Below, piece after piece: positions 22,661 to 30,444 of a DNA stretch of 32,902 nucleotides (position 1 is the first letter of the stretch; every line of letters begins with the position of its first letter). This stretch comes from Paenibacillus hunanensis (GTDB lineage Bacteria; Bacillota; Bacilli; Paenibacillales; Paenibacillaceae), in assembly GCF_014645615.1 (NCBI RefSeq), contig NZ_BMMB01000022.1:1-32902 (forward strand). Reading direction: 5' to 3'. The position numbers were made by a program, and so were the translations under genes. Under the pieces are notes generated by a model. The model ran no database searches, had not been told where the DNA came from, and saw only the letters and a program-made list of their open reading frames with translations.

Positions 22661-23434
22661 ATGTACTTACCAACGTTTTCGTTATCTAATAAAAAAGCAA
22701 TTATTACGGGTGCAGGCAAAGGAATCGGGCAAGCGCTTGCAATCGGATTAGCACAGGCAGGAGCGGATGTAGGCTTGATCTCGCGTACTGGATCAGATCT
22801 GGAAGTGACCAAGCAGCTCATCGAAAAGCATAGTAGCCGTCAGGCGATATGCCTTGTAGCAGATGTGACCGATCGACAGCAGATGAAGGAAGCCTTCGAG
22901 CGCTTTGAGCTGTCATTTGGTACACCTGATATTCTCGTGAACAATGCGGGTATGAACATCCGTAGCCGCGCACTCGATGTAACTGACATGGAGTGGGATA
23001 CGATCGTCAAGACGAATCTGCATTCCGCGCTGATCGCTTCACAGCTAGCAGCCGAAGGGATGAAAAATAACGGTGGCGGTCGTATTATTAATATCGCTTC
23101 GGTCGCCGGGCATCTGGCGATGCGCACTGGCGTTGCTTACGGTGCAACCAAGGCGGCATTAATCCAAATGACCAAAATTCTAGCGCTCGAATGGGCAGAT
23201 TATGGTATTCAGGTGAACGGTGTCGGCCCGTGGTATTTCCGTACACCACTGACCGAATCCGTGCTTGCAGATGAACAATATATGCAGGATATTTTGAATC
23301 GTACCCCGTTAAAACGAATTGGTGCGATGGAGGAGCTAGTCGGCCCGGTCGTCTTTCTTGCTTCGGATGCCGCAGGCTATATGACGGGTCAAACGCTGAT
23401 GGTCGATGGCGGCATGTCTATTTTTGGTTTTTGA
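22661..23434 (+). CDS. Short-chain dehydrogenase/reductase (gluconate 5-dehydrogenase-like)
   Basis: A 257-residue classical SDR with a Rossmann fold. The dinucleotide-binding motif is TGAGKGIG (residues 16-23) and the structural motif is NNAG. The catalytic set is Ser in INIASVAG with Tyr and Lys in AYGATKAAL. The C-terminus has VFLASDAAGYMTGQTLMVDGG. The overall pattern recalls gluconate 5-dehydrogenase and 3-oxoacyl-ACP-reductase-like enzymes. The substrate cannot be decided, and no sugar-acid genes are adjacent. The ATG follows AAAGGAGACTTACACATT, a good SD at slightly long spacing. A terminator follows at 23532. Confidence 0.9.
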   Translation: MYLPTFSLSNKKAIITGAGKGIGQALAIGLAQAGADVGLISRTGSDLEVTKQLIEKHSSRQAICLVADVTDRQQMKEAFERFELSFGTPDILVNNAGMNIRSRALDVTDMEWDTIVKTNLHSALIASQLAAEGMKNNGGGRIINIASVAGHLAMRTGVAYGATKAALIQMTKILALEWADYGIQVNGVGPWYFRTPLTESVLADEQYMQDILNRTPLKRIGAMEELVGPVVFLASDAAGYMTGQTLMVDGGMSIFGF

Positions 23435-23531
23435 TGTCTGACAGTATTGTTCTACATGACTCGATCCGACCATGGAGCTCAAGCAAAGTCTAGAGAAATA
23501 CGAATATTGTAATACCGCATAACAGAACAAT

Positions 23532-23568
23532 AAAAGGACAGCTCATTTCAAAGAGAGCTGTCCTTTTT
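23532..23568 (+). terminator. Terminator of the SDR gene
   Basis: AAAAGGACAGCTC pairs with GAGCTGTCCTTTTT around a 10-nt loop, ending in T. Confidence 0.9.
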
Positions 23569-23728
23569 GAATAGAAGCCAAAGTTCCTCTTTAAAAAGCA
23601 CGAATTTACTCATCTAAAACCACCCCTATATCAACTGCATCGGCTCAAGCTTTACAACATCACACGTAATACAATATAAACGCACGCTTGTCTTCTTACA
23701 TTATATAGAACATATAATAATTTATAAC

Positions 23729-23766
23729 CAATTAATTGTTGACAATATATCTGAATATGATATGAT
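23729..23766 (+). promoter_or_regulatory. ohrR promoter with overlapping palindrome
   Basis: TTGACA (23739-23744), 16 bp and TATGAT (23761-23766). The palindrome CAATTAATTG (23729-23738) ends immediately before the -35 box and resembles the ACAATT half-sites of OhrR operators, so autoregulation is likely. Confidence 0.6.
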
Positions 23767-23826
23767 AAATGCAAACAAATATTACGTATGCAAACTATGA
23801 ATTGCACCAAGCAAAGGGTGAGAATA

Positions 23827-24261
23827 GTGGAAGAAAAGAAAACACTGGCATTAGATGAACACCTCTGTTTCTCTCTATATGCAGGCTCGCGTGCAATTAC
23901 GCGCATGTACTGGCCGATGCTAGAGGAAATGGGGATTACTTATCCTCAATATCTGGCTCTGGTTGTATTGTGGGATAAAAAGGAATGCACGATCAAGGAG
24001 CTAGGTAAGGAAATTTATCTCGATTCCGGTACGATGACATCGATGCTCAAACGGATGGAGGAATCTGGATTGATTACACGCCAGCGCTCTGTTGAAGACG
24101 AACGTGTTGTCAAAATCCGTATTACCGAGCAAGGTCTCGCATTACAGGAGCAATCTGCTTGCATTCCACAGGCGTTATTGCAATCGACTGGCTTGAGTCA
24201 TGAAGAGTTGGAACAATTGAATCGTCAAATCCGTCAAATTATCGGTAAAATTAAAAGCTAA
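23827..24261 (+). CDS. ohrR: MarR-family peroxide sensor OhrR
   Basis: A 144-residue winged-helix repressor; Bacillus subtilis OhrR has 147. It senses organic hydroperoxides through an N-terminal cysteine, here C14 in HLCFSLYAGSR, matching C15 of B. subtilis. Close matches include ITYPQYLALVVLW, the recognition helix region IYLDSGTMTSMLKRMEE and the wing SGLITRQRSVEDERVV. The start is taken as GTG at 23827, with AAAGGGTGAG upstream, giving the usual length; an ATG 13 codons earlier has no SD. The usual partner ohrA is not adjacent. The nearest genes are an SDR and, after a 734-bp gap, a phospholipase-like gene. The target is therefore elsewhere or unusual. Confidence 0.88.
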   Translation: MEEKKTLALDEHLCFSLYAGSRAITRMYWPMLEEMGITYPQYLALVVLWDKKECTIKELGKEIYLDSGTMTSMLKRMEESGLITRQRSVEDERVVKIRITEQGLALQEQSACIPQALLQSTGLSHEELEQLNRQIRQIIGKIKS

Positions 24262-24351
24262 TCCAATTATACGTCTGCGATGCGTCTAACATGCAAAGTG
24301 GATAACGGTATGGACGCCTTACAGGTCGATACAAACAGGTTATCCGAAATA

Positions 24352-24384
24352 GGTTACAGGAATAGCTCCTGTGACCTTTCTTTC
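24352..24384 (+). terminator. Terminator of ohrR
   Basis: GGTTACAGGA pairs with TCCTGTGACC (one G-U) around a 5-nt loop, followed by TTTCTTT. Confidence 0.8.
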
Positions 24385-24588
24385 CCACTTGAATGCTGTA
24401 TACAAACTTATTCTATCATTTTTAAATGTTAGCAATGAATTTGATATAAAGCGATCTTATCCGTTTGAAGCTTTCTTTACACAGCTAAATATACGGCTAA
24501 AAATTATCGCCATACCATCTGCGATCTCATCGTTATATTATCGAGTTCATTTTTTTATGTTATAGAGTCCATTTTTATGTAATTTCTG

Positions 24589-24780
24589 TTATCTTTCCAA
24601 TTCGACGTTTGTCCAGGTAGCTATGCTCTGGCAAGCAGGCTGCCTTTCATATAGATGCAATGCTGTTCCATTATAGCTGCGTCCGGTCGGAATACGAATA
24701 TCTCATTTATTGTCGCCATATCCCTGATAAAAGAAGAAGTTGACGCTGTATAGATCAACACAGGTGTATCCGACCCTTAA
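24589..24780 (-). pseudogene. Possible decayed C-terminal fragment of an unknown protein
   Basis: Read on the minus strand from 24780 to the TAA at 24591-24589, one frame gives a protein-like sequence interrupted by a TGA at 24705-24703. Before the stop it reads VDLYSVNFFFYQGYGDN, after it DIRIPTGRSYNGTALHLYER and ATWTNVELER. The composition is balanced and unlike the AT-rich spacer around it. There is no start codon or SD and the frame is blocked upstream, so it cannot be an intact gene. It may be the end of a lost extracellular beta-rich protein. A chance open stretch is not excluded. Confidence 0.3.
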
Positions 24781-24835
24781 CTTTGGTTATGGTGAATCGC
24801 TTATGATTCGCCTTTCGATATAATATTCTATATGG

Positions 24836-24870
24836 AAAAGCGCTTATTCCACCATGGAGTAAGCGCTTTT
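24836..24870. terminator. Symmetric hairpin, orphan bidirectional terminator
   Basis: AAAAGCGCTTA pairs perfectly with TAAGCGCTTTT, and the inner TCCA pairs with TGGA. Short T-runs end it in both directions. No recognised gene ends here, which supports a lost or unrecognised transcript in 24385-24835. Confidence 0.65.
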
Positions 24871-24995
24871 GTATATACAGAGGATCGATGTGTACGTGTA
24901 CAGATTAATATTACGTGGTATGATATTTTACAGTTACAAGCAAGTCTAGGGAGATATGGCGAAAGTGGCGTATACATAACGGAGGAGGGATTCAT

Positions 24996-25661
24996 ATGGG
25001 TTCGCGCCTGATGCATTACTGTATTGCTGCGTTAATCGAAAGTCGACTGGGCTGGCATAGCCCGGAATTTATGCTTGGTAATCTCGCACCGGATGTTGCG
25101 GAATATGGTGTGCGTGATCAGAACAAGCGACAATCGCACTTTATACGTCTGGATTCAGCAGGCGAAGGTTTTTTTGATCTGGAGCGCTTTGCAGCACGTT
25201 ATTTGCGCGAGCAGCGCTCATTATTTCATATCGGTTATTATTTTCATTTGCTATCGGATGATCTGTGGATCAAGCACATCTATATTCCTACGATTCATCA
25301 TTTGCCTGCTGATGAACGTGCAGAGGCGAAGCAGCGTTACCAGCGCGATCTGAGCAAGCTGGGAGGCAGGCTAATGGCGCATTATCATTTGCAATATATG
25401 GATCTGGAGCATGAGGTGATGTCGATGCCTGAAGCGGATCTGACCATGCTGCCACATCTGGTTGAAGACTTGAAGAGTGATATTGAGTATAGTGTGCAGG
25501 AGAGCGAGCCTGAGCCACTGGAAATACTGGAATGGGAAGCTGTGACGAATGCGCTTGATTATACGGTAGAGGCATGCCTTAGCCAGCTTCGCATGTGGGA
25601 GGAAGCCGACCGGATGCTGATACGGCATGGGTATCGTTTGACATTAGAAGGAAATTTGTAG
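24996..25661 (+). CDS. Zinc-dependent phospholipase C family protein
   Basis: A 221-residue helical protein of the zinc-dependent phospholipase C / S1-P1 nuclease-like superfamily. Conserved metal ligands are visible in order: the N-terminal MGSRLMHYC (H7), LGNLAPDVAEYG (D33), SHF (H48) and HIGYYFHLLSDDLW. It has no signal peptide, unlike secreted phospholipases, so it resembles the shorter intracellular group seen in Bacillota, whose substrate is not known. The ATG follows CGGAGGAGGG, an unusually strong SD. A terminator lies at 25726 before the large transglutaminase-like gene, so the two are probably separate units. Confidence 0.75.
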   Translation: MGSRLMHYCIAALIESRLGWHSPEFMLGNLAPDVAEYGVRDQNKRQSHFIRLDSAGEGFFDLERFAARYLREQRSLFHIGYYFHLLSDDLWIKHIYIPTIHHLPADERAEAKQRYQRDLSKLGGRLMAHYHLQYMDLEHEVMSMPEADLTMLPHLVEDLKSDIEYSVQESEPEPLEILEWEAVTNALDYTVEACLSQLRMWEEADRMLIRHGYRLTLEGNL

Positions 25662-25725
25662 CAGGTGGAATTGTAGCTTCATACCTAGATAGAAGAGAAA
25701 GAAATGCTTTTAGCATATGAAAAAG

Positions 25726-25756
25726 AAGTCGCAGTCATCGGAACTGCGGCTTTTTT
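25726..25756 (+). terminator. Terminator of the phospholipase-like gene
   Basis: AAGTCGCAGT pairs with ACTGCGGCTT (one G-U) around a 7-nt loop, followed by a T-run. Confidence 0.88.
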
Positions 25757-25931
25757 GATATACGGAATAGTATACTCGCTTCGGCTAAGCTTCATATTTT
25801 ACATATCCAACATAGTGAATATGCCATATTTACGGTGACTTCGGGCTGTGCGTACAATAGCGGTACAGGTAGAAACAGCAACCGTACCGCTAGCAAGGTG
25901 TACAACGATAACGAGGCAGGGAGAGTGCAGT

Positions 25932-28865
25932 ATGGGAAATCGTTTGACCTATGGCTTGGATCGAAGCCGTATGATGAAGCGGCTAGAGTGGAAGCGTAAG
26001 CAAGCGTCACAGAGGGAGCAGCAGCTATTCGCCGTACTGGATCATATATCAGATGCACAGGAGCGTGAGCTGCTGGAGTATCTGTATGCTTATATGCCAC
26101 TGCATGATCTGGCAGACTATGATGGGGAATATTTTGCTGCGCATGTAAGTCAGGTGCTGGAGACGCGCCAGCAGATGTCATGGGGCGCTACGATACCGGA
26201 TGAGATTTTCCTCCAGTATGTGTTACCTTACCGAGTGAATAATGAAAATATAGATAACAGTCGAGCTGTTATTTATGAGCTATTGGCTGATCGGGTACGC
26301 GCGCTATCCATGGTGGAGGCGATTATTGAGACGAATTACTGGTGTCATGAGCATGCGACCTATACAGGCACGGATATCCGTACGGTGTCTCCATTAACGA
26401 TCATGCGTACCGCACTCGGTCGTTGTGGAGAACAGTCTACATTTACCGTCACTGCCCTACGCAGCATCGGTATTCCAGCACGGCAATGCTATACACCGCG
26501 CTGGGCGCATTGCGATTCGAATCATGCCTGGGTGGAGGCATGGGCAGATGGACAGTGGCATTATCTCGGTGCGTGCGAACCAGAGCAGGTGCTCAATGAA
26601 GGCTGGTTCCGCTTGCCTGCCAAGCGTGCCATGCTGGTCAACACTCGCGTACCTGCCGATTATATTGGGCCCGAGGAGGTCTGCTCCACTCATGATGGGT
26701 ATACCGAGATTAATCTGTTAGACCGTTATGCAGCTACCAAGCAGCTACAGATTCAGACTGTCGATGAATCAGGACAGCCGTGTGTAGCCGAGGTGCAATG
26801 TCAGCAATATAATGCAGCGGAATTTTATCCACTGGCCACTCTGCTAACAGATGAACAGGGCAAAGCCAGGCTGACGACTGGTTATGGCGATCTGCTGCTT
26901 CATGCACGTACATCAGATGGAGCGTTTATGTGTGAAGGCTTTGTACATTCGGAGCAAACCTCAGCGCTATTGCAATTAAAATCAACTACAACGTTGGATC
27001 AGGTGATACAGGCGGTCGGAAACGAACGATCTGATGAGCGTACATCTTCTACGCCACCATCTACATCGACACCGACATATACGGTAGATTGGAAAGTACA
27101 ACCGCCACCCGCGCCAGTTCCTGAGCCCGGGCCAGAAGTGAGCGAAGAAGATCGCCAATTGCAGGAGCAACGTGTACGCGAAGGAACAGCGATTCGTACA
27201 GCCTATGAGCATACATTTCTTACAGCGGAGCATATAGAGCAGTATGCGATCCACTGGTCATTGCCTGTAGAGCGTCTATCCATCGTGCTGCATACTGCAC
27301 GCGGGAATGATAAGGAACTGGTAGCATTTTTCGAGCAGATCGAGCCAGCGCAGCGCGAGTTTGCTCTACAGCTACTGGAATCGATGCGTCCGAAGGATTG
27401 GCAGGATATAACATATGCCACACTGAAGGATTATTTAGATGGGGTATTGCCGTATGTACACAATCTAGCAACGAATTCGGAGCAGCAGAAGCAGCAATTT
27501 CAGCGCTATATTCTCTGTCCGCGTATTCATATGGAAATGCTGGCACCGTATCGGAAATATCTATCGGAGCGCTGGGATATTGCATTACAGCAGCAATTTT
27601 GTGCCCAGCCACAGCAGCTTGCCGAGCAGCTACAACACGAGGTAACTCTGTTAAACGATGTCGATCGGTACAGCGGTATGGCAACACCTGCGGGTGCATA
27701 TCGATTAGGTGTGGTGGACTCGTTAAGTCGAGCGATTCTATTCGTTGCCGCTGCCCGTTCACTCGGTATTCCGGCAAGATTGGAGCCACTACATCTATTG
27801 CCGCAATACGCGCAGGATGGACGCTGGTATGATGTTTATTTCACAGATGAGCCATCCCGTCATTCTAGTCGTGGTGTAGCTGAGGATGCGGCGAATGAAT
27901 TACCTGTAGAGGGTGGAGCTACTGGGGAGTGGGATAGCGAGCGGTTAGCAGATGGAGCAGAGCTAGAATCCATTGGTAATCGAGGCTATATTCAAATAGA
28001 AGCAGGGGCATGGGATCGTCATAATAACAGTCATAGCAATAATAATAGTGATAGTAGTAATGACAGTAACAGCAGTAACAGCAGTAACAGCAGTAACACT
28101 TTACCGCCTGCCTATTATCAGGACTTTACCCTTGCACTGCTGAACAATGGAATGTATGAAACACTACAGTTCCCGTATGGAGATCAGAACGTAGCTGGAC
28201 GTGTTCATGAAGTATTACCGGGTAGCTATCGCTTGACGGCTGGAACTCGCTTACGTGATGGTAGCGTGCTAGGAAGATTTACATTTTTCGAGGTGAAGCC
28301 GGGGCAGCGGGTACAGGTGAAGCTAGAATTACGACAGGCAAATGAGAATATACCTGTATACGCAGCATCTATATCATCGTCATTAAAGGTAAAATTGCTG
28401 GAAAACGGTATCGCAGAAGAAGGAAATACAGATAAAGAAAATACAGATGAAGAAAATATAAATGTAGGCACCGTTTCTGAGTTTGGAGCGCTTACCCAGC
28501 CTGTTGTCGTTGCATGGCTGGAGCCGGAGCGTGAGCCGACCAAGCATGTGCTACGAGAATTTGCCGAATTAGAGCAGTCATGGCGTGGACGAGATGAACC
28601 GATGCTACTTTTACTTCAAGCGCAATCCGAACGAACGCTGCTAGAAACGAACATATTACCTCCACAGGCGATCATAGATGATGACCCTGCTCTAAGCATA
28701 TTGCATGAGCTATCCAGAACCTTACCTCAGATACTCGGTGATCAACGACCTGTCGTACTAATTATTGATCGAAGCTTGCGCATCCGTTTTGCTGTACAGG
28801 GATACAAGCCCGGAACCGCCAGTGATCTGCTTCAGGTGCTGGATCAGTTAAAGTTAGAAGAATAG
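25932..28865 (+). CDS. Large transglutaminase-like domain protein
   Basis: A 977-residue protein without a signal peptide. A helical N-terminal part is followed by a transglutaminase/protease-like core: LGRCGEQSTF (C165), DSNHAWVEAW (H198) and GACEPEQ (E216 where many relatives have Asp). A beta-rich module and a Pro-rich linker (PPPAPVPEPGPEVSEED) come next. Around residue 595 a second, degenerate copy of the core appears (GVVDSLSRAILFVAAARSLGIPARLEP), with Ser at the place of the catalytic Cys. A linker of Asn/Ser repeats near residues 695-720 leads to another beta domain. The C-terminal 120 residues look thioredoxin-like (VVAWLEPEREPTKHVLREF, PVVLIIDRSLRIRFAVQG) without a CXXC pair. The start at 25932 follows GGGAGAG; 28 earlier in-frame codons have no SD. 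Its substrate is unknown. Confidence 0.82.
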   Translation: MGNRLTYGLDRSRMMKRLEWKRKQASQREQQLFAVLDHISDAQERELLEYLYAYMPLHDLADYDGEYFAAHVSQVLETRQQMSWGATIPDEIFLQYVLPYRVNNENIDNSRAVIYELLADRVRALSMVEAIIETNYWCHEHATYTGTDIRTVSPLTIMRTALGRCGEQSTFTVTALRSIGIPARQCYTPRWAHCDSNHAWVEAWADGQWHYLGACEPEQVLNEGWFRLPAKRAMLVNTRVPADYIGPEEVCSTHDGYTEINLLDRYAATKQLQIQTVDESGQPCVAEVQCQQYNAAEFYPLATLLTDEQGKARLTTGYGDLLLHARTSDGAFMCEGFVHSEQTSALLQLKSTTTLDQVIQAVGNERSDERTSSTPPSTSTPTYTVDWKVQPPPAPVPEPGPEVSEEDRQLQEQRVREGTAIRTAYEHTFLTAEHIEQYAIHWSLPVERLSIVLHTARGNDKELVAFFEQIEPAQREFALQLLESMRPKDWQDITYATLKDYLDGVLPYVHNLATNSEQQKQQFQRYILCPRIHMEMLAPYRKYLSERWDIALQQQFCAQPQQLAEQLQHEVTLLNDVDRYSGMATPAGAYRLGVVDSLSRAILFVAAARSLGIPARLEPLHLLPQYAQDGRWYDVYFTDEPSRHSSRGVAEDAANELPVEGGATGEWDSERLADGAELESIGNRGYIQIEAGAWDRHNNSHSNNNSDSSNDSNSSNSSNSSNTLPPAYYQDFTLALLNNGMYETLQFPYGDQNVAGRVHEVLPGSYRLTAGTRLRDGSVLGRFTFFEVKPGQRVQVKLELRQANENIPVYAASISSSLKVKLLENGIAEEGNTDKENTDEENINVGTVSEFGALTQPVVVAWLEPEREPTKHVLREFAELEQSWRGRDEPMLLLLQAQSERTLLETNILPPQAIIDDDPALSILHELSRTLPQILGDQRPVVLIIDRSLRIRFAVQGYKPGTASDLLQVLDQLKLEE

Positions 28866-29179
28866 AAGATACAGGACGGTATAGCATCAGCATACACATG
28901 TAGGTTTCCAATATCATTCATTCGATTCCCAGCGTTCAATACAATCGTAATACCCAAACAAAGCGAGAGCCTATACTACAGCTCTCGCTTTGGTGTGATT
29001 GATTATCTATAAAATAACTAGAATAGATACATAATTTAGAAATAGCAATCTATATGATAAACAGACATCGTGTCTGTAATACATTATTCAGCTTGCATGT
29101 GTTGCGATCATTCACATTATATCCTTCAAAATCACCAGCTAGTCTAAACGCTTAAACGAGCGTCCATCTATCCACGCCA
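28866..29179. other. Convergent intergenic stretch
   Basis: 314 bp between the transglutaminase-like gene and the convergent YqkB-like gene. It holds one perfect hairpin (28959-28992) and otherwise AT-rich sequence in which I see nothing. Confidence 0.6.
28959..28992. terminator. Hairpin between convergent genes
   Basis: CAAAGCGAGAGC pairs perfectly with GCTCTCGCTTTG around a 10-nt loop. T-runs are short on both sides. It could end transcripts from either direction. Confidence 0.65.
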
Positions 29180-29548
29180 TTAGCGCAGCGCACAGGAGTT
29201 AGAAGCCTGACTTGCTGGAACCTCAATCCCACGCAAGTCGCGGATTTTCACATTATTGCTATACGTCATCGAATCGCTACGCAGCTTGAAGGAAGTGTAA
29301 TTCGCTTCTGCATCCAGCGACATCAACGCTTCAAAATAAATCTGATGCTGACGATCAATCAAAATCGGCACCGAATTCGTCTCGATGACTTCATCATTCG
29401 CATCCTGACGATCTACAATCAGCAACACCGGAATACCATCGCAACCACAACCCTCACCTGTATCATACAGCAGTTTATACATGCCTTCTTTACCAGCAAG
29501 GTTGTCTCTCAATTTACGGTCTGCCAGCTCAGTCACTTGAATTCTCAT
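29180..29548 (-). CDS. HesB/IscA-like iron-sulfur biosynthesis family protein (YqkB-like)
   Basis: A 122-residue cytosolic protein resembling Bacillus YqkB (107 residues). Matching segments are LAGKEGMYKLLYDTGEGCGC near residues 15-35, ETNSVPILIDRQHQIYFEA, and NYTSFKLRSDSMTYSNNVKI, ending in RDLRG as YqkB-type proteins do. The Cys-Gly-Cys is kept, but the second conserved cysteine pair of true A-type scaffold proteins is not obvious, so iron-sulfur transfer is only presumed. The start at 29548 is chosen because AGGTGAT lies 5-6 nt upstream; 16 earlier codons are open without an SD. It is a single gene, convergent with the preceding one. Confidence 0.82.
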   Translation of the reverse strand: MRIQVTELADRKLRDNLAGKEGMYKLLYDTGEGCGCDGIPVLLIVDRQDANDEVIETNSVPILIDRQHQIYFEALMSLDAEANYTSFKLRSDSMTYSNNVKIRDLRGIEVPASQASNSCALR

Positions 29549-29914
29549 CGATATCACCTGTCCTTTGCAAAATAAGTACACTTCTATATTAACCACAACC
29601 TACAGGCGTAAGAAACGAAATTCCAATATCTACGCTAGCTCCGCTCGTTCATTTACGTCTGTAATGATTCCATGCATTAATAATATCATAAAATTAATTT
29701 GTATGCAATATATATGTTTGAAATATAAAAAATATATCTAATTTTAATATTCAACAGAATGATATTTGTCTTCAACTTTCGAAAAGAGAACGGTAGTAAA
29801 ACAAAAGCAGAAACGCAAAAAGCGGAAATACAAGCAATGTTGTATATGACTATGTCATGTTTAAGTATATACAGTATTTAAATTGTTTAGCCTGAGATGC
29901 TAGGTTGATATTTT

Positions 29915-30023
29915 AGAAACAGAAACAGAAACAGAGACAGAGACAGAGACAGAGAAAAAGACAGGTATAGATACTGGTGCAGGTACTTGTATAGGTACAG
30001 ATATGGGTACAAATATAGATACA
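29915..30023. repeat. Hexanucleotide array passing into degenerate dodecamers
   Basis: Three AGAAAC and three AGAGAC units (29915-29950) run into decayed copies, then five degenerate 12-mers of the form GGTATAGATACT (29964-30023). The 12-mers share G/A-pyrimidine-A-TA-G-TAC positions. One frame stays open through both parts (repeated E-T, then GIDTGAGTC, IGTDMGTN), with a stop just before and no start codon. Confidence 0.8.
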
Positions 30024-30111
30024 AACAGAGTGACACCCTACAGCTAGCACTTTAAATTAAGGTTTACATCGAGCATCCAAAGCCCCTATACGCTATACGC
30101 ACGGAACGGAA

Positions 30112-30216
30112 GGCAGAGAACAATGCCAAAAGACCGACCTTTAAGCCGGGATACGCCCGCTTTTCCATATTCGGAGTATCCCGGCTTAACCGGAGGTCGC
30201 TGGCATGTTCTCTGCC
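30112..30216. repeat. 105-bp imperfect inverted repeat
   Basis: From outside in, GGCAGAGAAC pairs with GTTCTCTGCC, ATGCCA with TGGCAT, GACC with GGTC, and TTAAGCCGGGATAC with GTATCCCGGCTTAA. The centre is a 21-nt loop (30155-30175). It is more G+C-rich than the surrounding spacer. No T-run follows, it does not match integron attC core sites, and no target-site duplication is evident. Confidence 0.85.
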
Positions 30217-30444
30217 TGAAGTGTTGTATGCAATCCCACACGATCGTAATCCCCGCACCCAATCCATAAGAAGAAATTAAAACAGACACCACAATCACCC
30301 ACATGCTACAATATGCATCAGACACCACATGCACCATGATGCTGACAGAACTGACTGACTATAACCAGACGCTCACCCATATGGCAAGAGCATGGATCAG
30401 CAGGTCTGCTGATGTGTAAAAGCGGCGGCAGGAGGAAAAGAGAC

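Larger units (their letters stand above)
23435..23826. other. Intergenic stretch with terminator and ohrR promoter
   Basis: 392 bp holding the SDR terminator (23532-23568), AT-rich sequence with no gene, and the ohrR promoter with a palindrome (23729-23766). Confidence 0.65.
24262..24995. other. Long intergenic stretch with orphan hairpins and a coding remnant
   Basis: 734 bp holding the ohrR terminator (24352-24384), AT-rich sequence, a minus-strand protein-like remnant (24589-24780), a small hairpin GGTGAATC/GATTCGCC (24791-24812) and a perfect hairpin at 24836-24870. A TATGAT near 24920 may be the -10 box of the next gene. Confidence 0.55.
29549..30444. other. Longest gene-poor stretch: repeats and a large hairpin
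   Basis: 896 bp without a convincing gene. From 29597 to 29914 it is AT-rich with nothing recognisable. It then holds a hexanucleotide array passing into degenerate 12-mers (29915-30023) and the 105-bp hairpin (30112-30216). A 48-codon frame starts at ATG 30123 inside the hairpin behind GGAAGG. It is not called because the hairpin itself explains the open frames on both strands. Confidence 0.6.

Noticed and set aside
24371..24565. 64-codon frame after ohrR
   Set aside because: Its start lies in the terminator stem, there is no SD and the sequence is AT-rich.
30112..30216. Integron attC site
   Set aside because: The size and hairpin shape fit, but the required RYYYAAC and GTTRRRY core sites at the arm ends are absent.
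30123..30269. 48-codon frame starting inside the 105-bp hairpin
   Set aside because: A weak SD is present, but the frame is open on both strands because of the inverted repeat, and nothing supports a protein.
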